Part shown: positions 41,668 to 44,132 of the stretch, one piece after another
Layout: each line of letters begins with the position of its first letter
How positions within the stretch are numbered: the stretch's first letter is position 1
Source: Actinomycetes bacterium
GTDB lineage: Bacteria > Actinomycetota > Acidimicrobiia > Acidimicrobiales > Bog-793
Assembly (NCBI GenBank): GCA_021809805.1
Contig: JAJZKA010000012.1
Coordinates: 1-44,132 of the forward strand
Length of the DNA: 44,132 bases
Direction: 5' to 3'
Translations under genes and position numbers: made by a program
The notes under the pieces: generated by a model
What the model was told of the DNA's origin: nothing
Database searches by the model: none
The model's input: the letters and a program-made list of their open reading frames with translations, nothing else

Positions 41668-43230
41668 CTACGGCGCAGCGTGCATGGCGACGTACAGAAC
41701 ACTGGCCAGCAGGCCGAAAGCGGCGGCGAGCCCGACGGCGCTGAAGCGAGCCAAGAGCGGCCGGGTGGCGATCGCCGTCAGCTCACGGCCCGAGATGCGC
41801 CAGCTGGTCCACATCGCCGCCAACGTGCCGATGGCGATGACGACCACCTGGATGGCGACAATGCCCGATCCGGTGGCGATGCTCGTGTGGTAGAGCAACG
41901 AATGGGTGGACCCCGCACCGAAGAAGTGGCCCACGGCGGGCACCACGCGGGGGGAGTGCAGCAAGAACTTCGGGAGCTGGCGGGCGAAGTAATCAGCACC
42001 CACCACCGGCACGATGCCGTACATCAACGGCTGGAAGAAGCTCCGGAACGCGCTGGTCCGCTCGAGAAACGTCCCGGGCCGGTCCAGGTTCATGTCGCGC
42101 CGGCCGAGGGCGAGCTGGATCACCTTGGCCAGACCTGCCGTCACCGCCGCCGCGAGGCCGATGAGGCCGAGGTAGTCGATCGGGTTGGGGTACTGGGGAA
42201 AGTGCGTGTAGCGGTTCAGCCAGGAGTCCAGCCTGGCGTAGAGGTTGAGGGCGTTGAACTGCTGGAAGACGACGAGGCCCCAAAGCAACGCGATCGCCCA
42301 TGCCACATCGATGCGCCGTCTCGTTGGCGCCACGATCGAGGTGAGCGGCTTTTGCACGTACAACCCGATGTTGTCGCTCGGACAGGCCTTGTAGCACTCG
42401 CTGCACAGCCCGCAGGCCAGGTTCGAGTCCGCGCTCCCCGGCCAGGTGTACCAAGGGCAGCCATAGCCGGACTCACCGCCGCGCATGCAGTCCTTGGTGT
42501 TGCACGACAGGCAGACCTGGCGATCCCGGGTGCGAAATCCCGCCACCGAGCCGATCCCGCCGACCGTGCCGATCACTGCCGACAGCGGGCAGATGTAGCG
42601 GCAGAAGGTCCGGCGGTCGAAGAGCAAGAAGAACGTGAGCGCGCTCGCCACGATGCCGAGCACCATGAGGCTCGTCGCGACGGGGTTGCCCGGTCCGGCG
42701 ATGTTGAAGAACTCCTCGATCCAGGTGAGGAGCAAGAACGAGCCGACCGAGAGCAAGAAGCCATAGCGGGCGATCGGCTCGGGGAGGGTGCGACCGAGGC
42801 CGAGGCGGTGCTGGGTTCGCCGCCAGAAGCTGCGGCGCTGTATCCATTCGGCGAAGCCTCCGAACGGGCACATCACACACCAGGCCCGGCCGACGACCAC
42901 CATCATCACGAAGACGAGGCAGAACCACACGTACCACGTGATGGCCGTGCCGAAGTTGAGCCCCGGCACCACGCTGCCGAGCACGCCGACGAAGATCACG
43001 AGCCAGAAGATCAGCTGGTTCGGCAGAATGAGGAAGAACTGAAACTTGCGACTCCTCAGCAGCCGCGCAATGTGCGGATTTCGAGCGAGGTCCCAACCCC
43101 GGGGCGGATCGCTCGGCCCGAAGCGTTGCTCCATGCCCCGCGACTCGCGCGGTCGCAGGCGAACGGCGACTGCGACCGGATCGGCACGCGGCGGCAACGA
43201 TTGCTCGGATCGCTCCTCGAGCAGTGTCAT
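41668..43230 (-). CDS. NosR/NapH-like polyferredoxin membrane protein
   Basis: The 520-residue protein has about nine membrane helices and four cysteine clusters: AWCVMCPFGG, FCRYICPLSA, CLSCNTKDCMRGGESGYGC and CGLCSECYKACPSDNIGL. The first two C-x(2-3)-C-P motifs are the NapH/NosR/FixG signature; the last two form ferredoxin-like [4Fe-4S] sites. Such proteins pass electrons between the quinone pool and soluble or extracytoplasmic acceptors. No N-terminal FMN-binding NosR domain is present. Two later helices carry histidines (THSLLYHTS) that could bind haem or quinone. ATG 43230 has GAGGGGG six bases upstream. It is the first gene of a two-gene operon with the fusion flavoprotein. Confidence 0.85.
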   Translation of the reverse strand: MTLLEERSEQSLPPRADPVAVAVRLRPRESRGMEQRFGPSDPPRGWDLARNPHIARLLRSRKFQFFLILPNQLIFWLVIFVGVLGSVVPGLNFGTAITWYVWFCLVFVMMVVVGRAWCVMCPFGGFAEWIQRRSFWRRTQHRLGLGRTLPEPIARYGFLLSVGSFLLLTWIEEFFNIAGPGNPVATSLMVLGIVASALTFFLLFDRRTFCRYICPLSAVIGTVGGIGSVAGFRTRDRQVCLSCNTKDCMRGGESGYGCPWYTWPGSADSNLACGLCSECYKACPSDNIGLYVQKPLTSIVAPTRRRIDVAWAIALLWGLVVFQQFNALNLYARLDSWLNRYTHFPQYPNPIDYLGLIGLAAAVTAGLAKVIQLALGRRDMNLDRPGTFLERTSAFRSFFQPLMYGIVPVVGADYFARQLPKFLLHSPRVVPAVGHFFGAGSTHSLLYHTSIATGSGIVAIQVVVIAIGTLAAMWTSWRISGRELTAIATRPLLARFSAVGLAAAFGLLASVLYVAMHAAP

Positions 43231-43243
43231 CGCATTCCCCCTC

Positions 43244-43313
43244 TAGGTAAAAACCTGTCTGCCCACGTATCTGCACGCAGGATCGTTATACGTAGATTTA
43301 CCTATAACATCAA
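43244..43313 (-). promoter_or_regulatory. Promoter and paired TAGGTAAA sites of the redox operon
   Basis: On the minus strand TTGATG (43308-43313) and TATAAC (43285-43290) are separated by exactly 17 bp, the best -35/-10 pair in the window. The spacer contains TAGGTAAA (43297-43304), and the same octamer occurs on the opposite strand at 43244-43251, just before the ribosome-binding site. The two sites form an inverted repeat about 45 bp apart, suggestive of a regulator binding both and looping or blocking the promoter. The regulator is unknown. Confidence 0.65.
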
Positions 43314-43597
43314 GTTGGCCGCTCAAGATAGGAGTTCAGCCACCCTCGGGACCTCCGTCATCGGGAAAGGGACCAAAGTCCTCCGCCCACACTGGCTTTC
43401 GGAACGCCGCGTCTTTTAAAAAGTCCTCTATTTCGCAGCGGGGGCGCACCGCCGGTACCCGAAGCAGCGGGCCCAGGTTGACGGCGCTGCAACGTGGGAG
43501 CTGGCGTGTCCGCCCTGCCGATCTGGCCGGCTCCTTGCCACCTCAATGGCGGCCGTTCATGTTGAGTGTCCCCGTCATGTTTCCACGACGCGGGCGC
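43314..43597. other. Divergent spacer before the sulfide:quinone oxidoreductase gene
   Basis: No gene is visible. A 9-bp direct repeat AAAGTCCTC occurs at 43375-43383 and 43420-43428, the second next to a TTTTAAAAA tract that might be part of the plus-strand promoter. Confidence 0.4.
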
Positions 43598-44132
43598 ATG
43601 AACCACCGCATCGTGATCATCGGCGGCGGGACCGCCGGCCTCAGCGTCGCTGCTCGATGGCGACGCCTCGGGATGCGGGACGTCGCGCTCGTCGAGCCCG
43701 CCAGCACCCACTGCTACCAGCCGCTCTTCAGGTTCGTCGGCGCGGCCGCCGTCCCCCTCTCACGCAGCGCGCGGAGTGAGGTCGACCTCGTTCCCCAGGG
43801 TGTCGCGTGGATCCGCGACGCGGTCGCGGCCAACGATCCCTCCGAGCGCCTCCTGCAGAGCGAGAGCGGCGCACGGATTCGCGACGACGCCTTTGGTGCT
43901 CACCTTGGGGTGGAGCTCGCCTGGGACCTCGTGCCCGGGCTCTCCCAGGTCATGGCGAGCCCGGCTGCCAGCTCCAACGACGCGGCCGGCCTCGCCGACA
44001 ACACGCGTCGGCTGATCGAGCGCTTCGAAGGCGCCAGCGCGCTCTTCTGCGCCCCGGGCAACGCCCATCACGTGCCCCGGCGCCCCGCAGAAGGCCGCTC
44101 ATCTCGCGAGCGGCTTCTGGCACGGCCACGGG
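43598..44132 (+). CDS. Sulfide:quinone oxidoreductase-like flavoprotein (partial, probable indels)
   Basis: The frame from ATG 43598 is open to the window end. It starts with the FAD-binding motif IVIIGGGTAGLSVAARW and continues with VEPASTHCYQPLF and WIRDAVAANDP, matching sulfide:quinone oxidoreductases, which oxidise sulfide and reduce membrane quinone. The expected YDxLVLAPG segment reads DAFGAHLG, and near the end the expected TPITCPGAPQKAAHLASGFW appears only in another frame from about 44060. At least two places therefore look like single-base indels. The gene is either decaying or mis-assembled. It diverges from the redox operon, which may draw on the same quinone pool. Confidence 0.7.
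   Translation, partial: MNHRIVIIGGGTAGLSVAARWRRLGMRDVALVEPASTHCYQPLFRFVGAAAVPLSRSARSEVDLVPQGVAWIRDAVAANDPSERLLQSESGARIRDDAFGAHLGVELAWDLVPGLSQVMASPAASSNDAAGLADNTRRLIERFEGASALFCAPGNAHHVPRRPAEGRSSRERLLARPR

Noticed and set aside
39476-41893. 805-codon plus-strand ORF
   Set aside because: Shadow of the ferredoxin/flavoprotein fusion; no motif and an Arg/His-rich composition.
41680-43419. 579-codon plus-strand ORF
   Set aside because: Shadow of the NosR/NapH-like gene, which has clear cysteine motifs and membrane helices.
1-44132. CRISPR array, rRNA or tRNA genes
   Set aside because: No regularly spaced repeats with unique spacers and no rRNA or tRNA consensus segments were found by eye.

Overview
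The window is high-GC DNA from a free-living bacterium, most likely an actinobacterium. A lineage near the acidophilic Acidimicrobiia is a reasonable guess. Pointers are the strong G/C third-position bias, a putative F420-type luciferase-like oxidoreductase, several genes whose start codon sits 6-7 nt after a TANNNT box (leaderless transcripts), a secreted G1 acid peptidase and a sulfide:quinone oxidoreductase. The taxonomy is inference; no rRNA or tRNA gene was seen.

Left part (1-17 kb) is an unstable accessory zone. It has a GNAT gene and a CDP-alcohol phosphatidyltransferase, a divergent enolase-superfamily/GntR pair, and a broken IS1380 transposase. A tightly coupled three-gene carbohydrate operon follows (GT4 glycosyltransferase, toroid glycosidase-like protein, GH130 phosphorylase), then a 39-residue lysine-rich protein. 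A decayed second copy of the GNAT/phosphatidyltransferase block (653-1691 repeated at 9714-10692) has truncated a GT2 glycosyltransferase. After it come an Smr-domain gene, a G1 peptidase whose stop codon was hit by an IS630-type element with an accessory gene, and about 2 kb of decayed sequence.

Middle part (17-36 kb) looks like ordinary chromosome: zinc alcohol/formaldehyde dehydrogenase, threonine ammonia-lyase, a DapA-superfamily lyase, a large YfhO-like membrane protein, an S9 peptidase, an LLM oxidoreductase, an unusually short alanyl-tRNA synthetase, a YfcE-type phosphodiesterase, a GNAT acyltransferase, a LigB-type dioxygenase with its own MarR regulator behind a perfect 28-bp palindrome, an MMPL transporter and an SDR dehydrogenase. 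Short decayed genes lie between some of these.

Right part (36-44 kb) holds a NarL-type response regulator/histidine kinase pair and then a redox locus. A NosR/NapH-like polyferredoxin membrane protein is followed 11 bp later by a 795-residue fusion (2x[4Fe-4S] ferredoxin, GltD-type flavoprotein, flavodoxin). The locus is divergent from a sulfide:quinone oxidoreductase that runs off the window. This module is the best candidate for an undescribed electron-transfer system. Several genes carry single-base indels, so either local decay or assembly error must be kept in mind.
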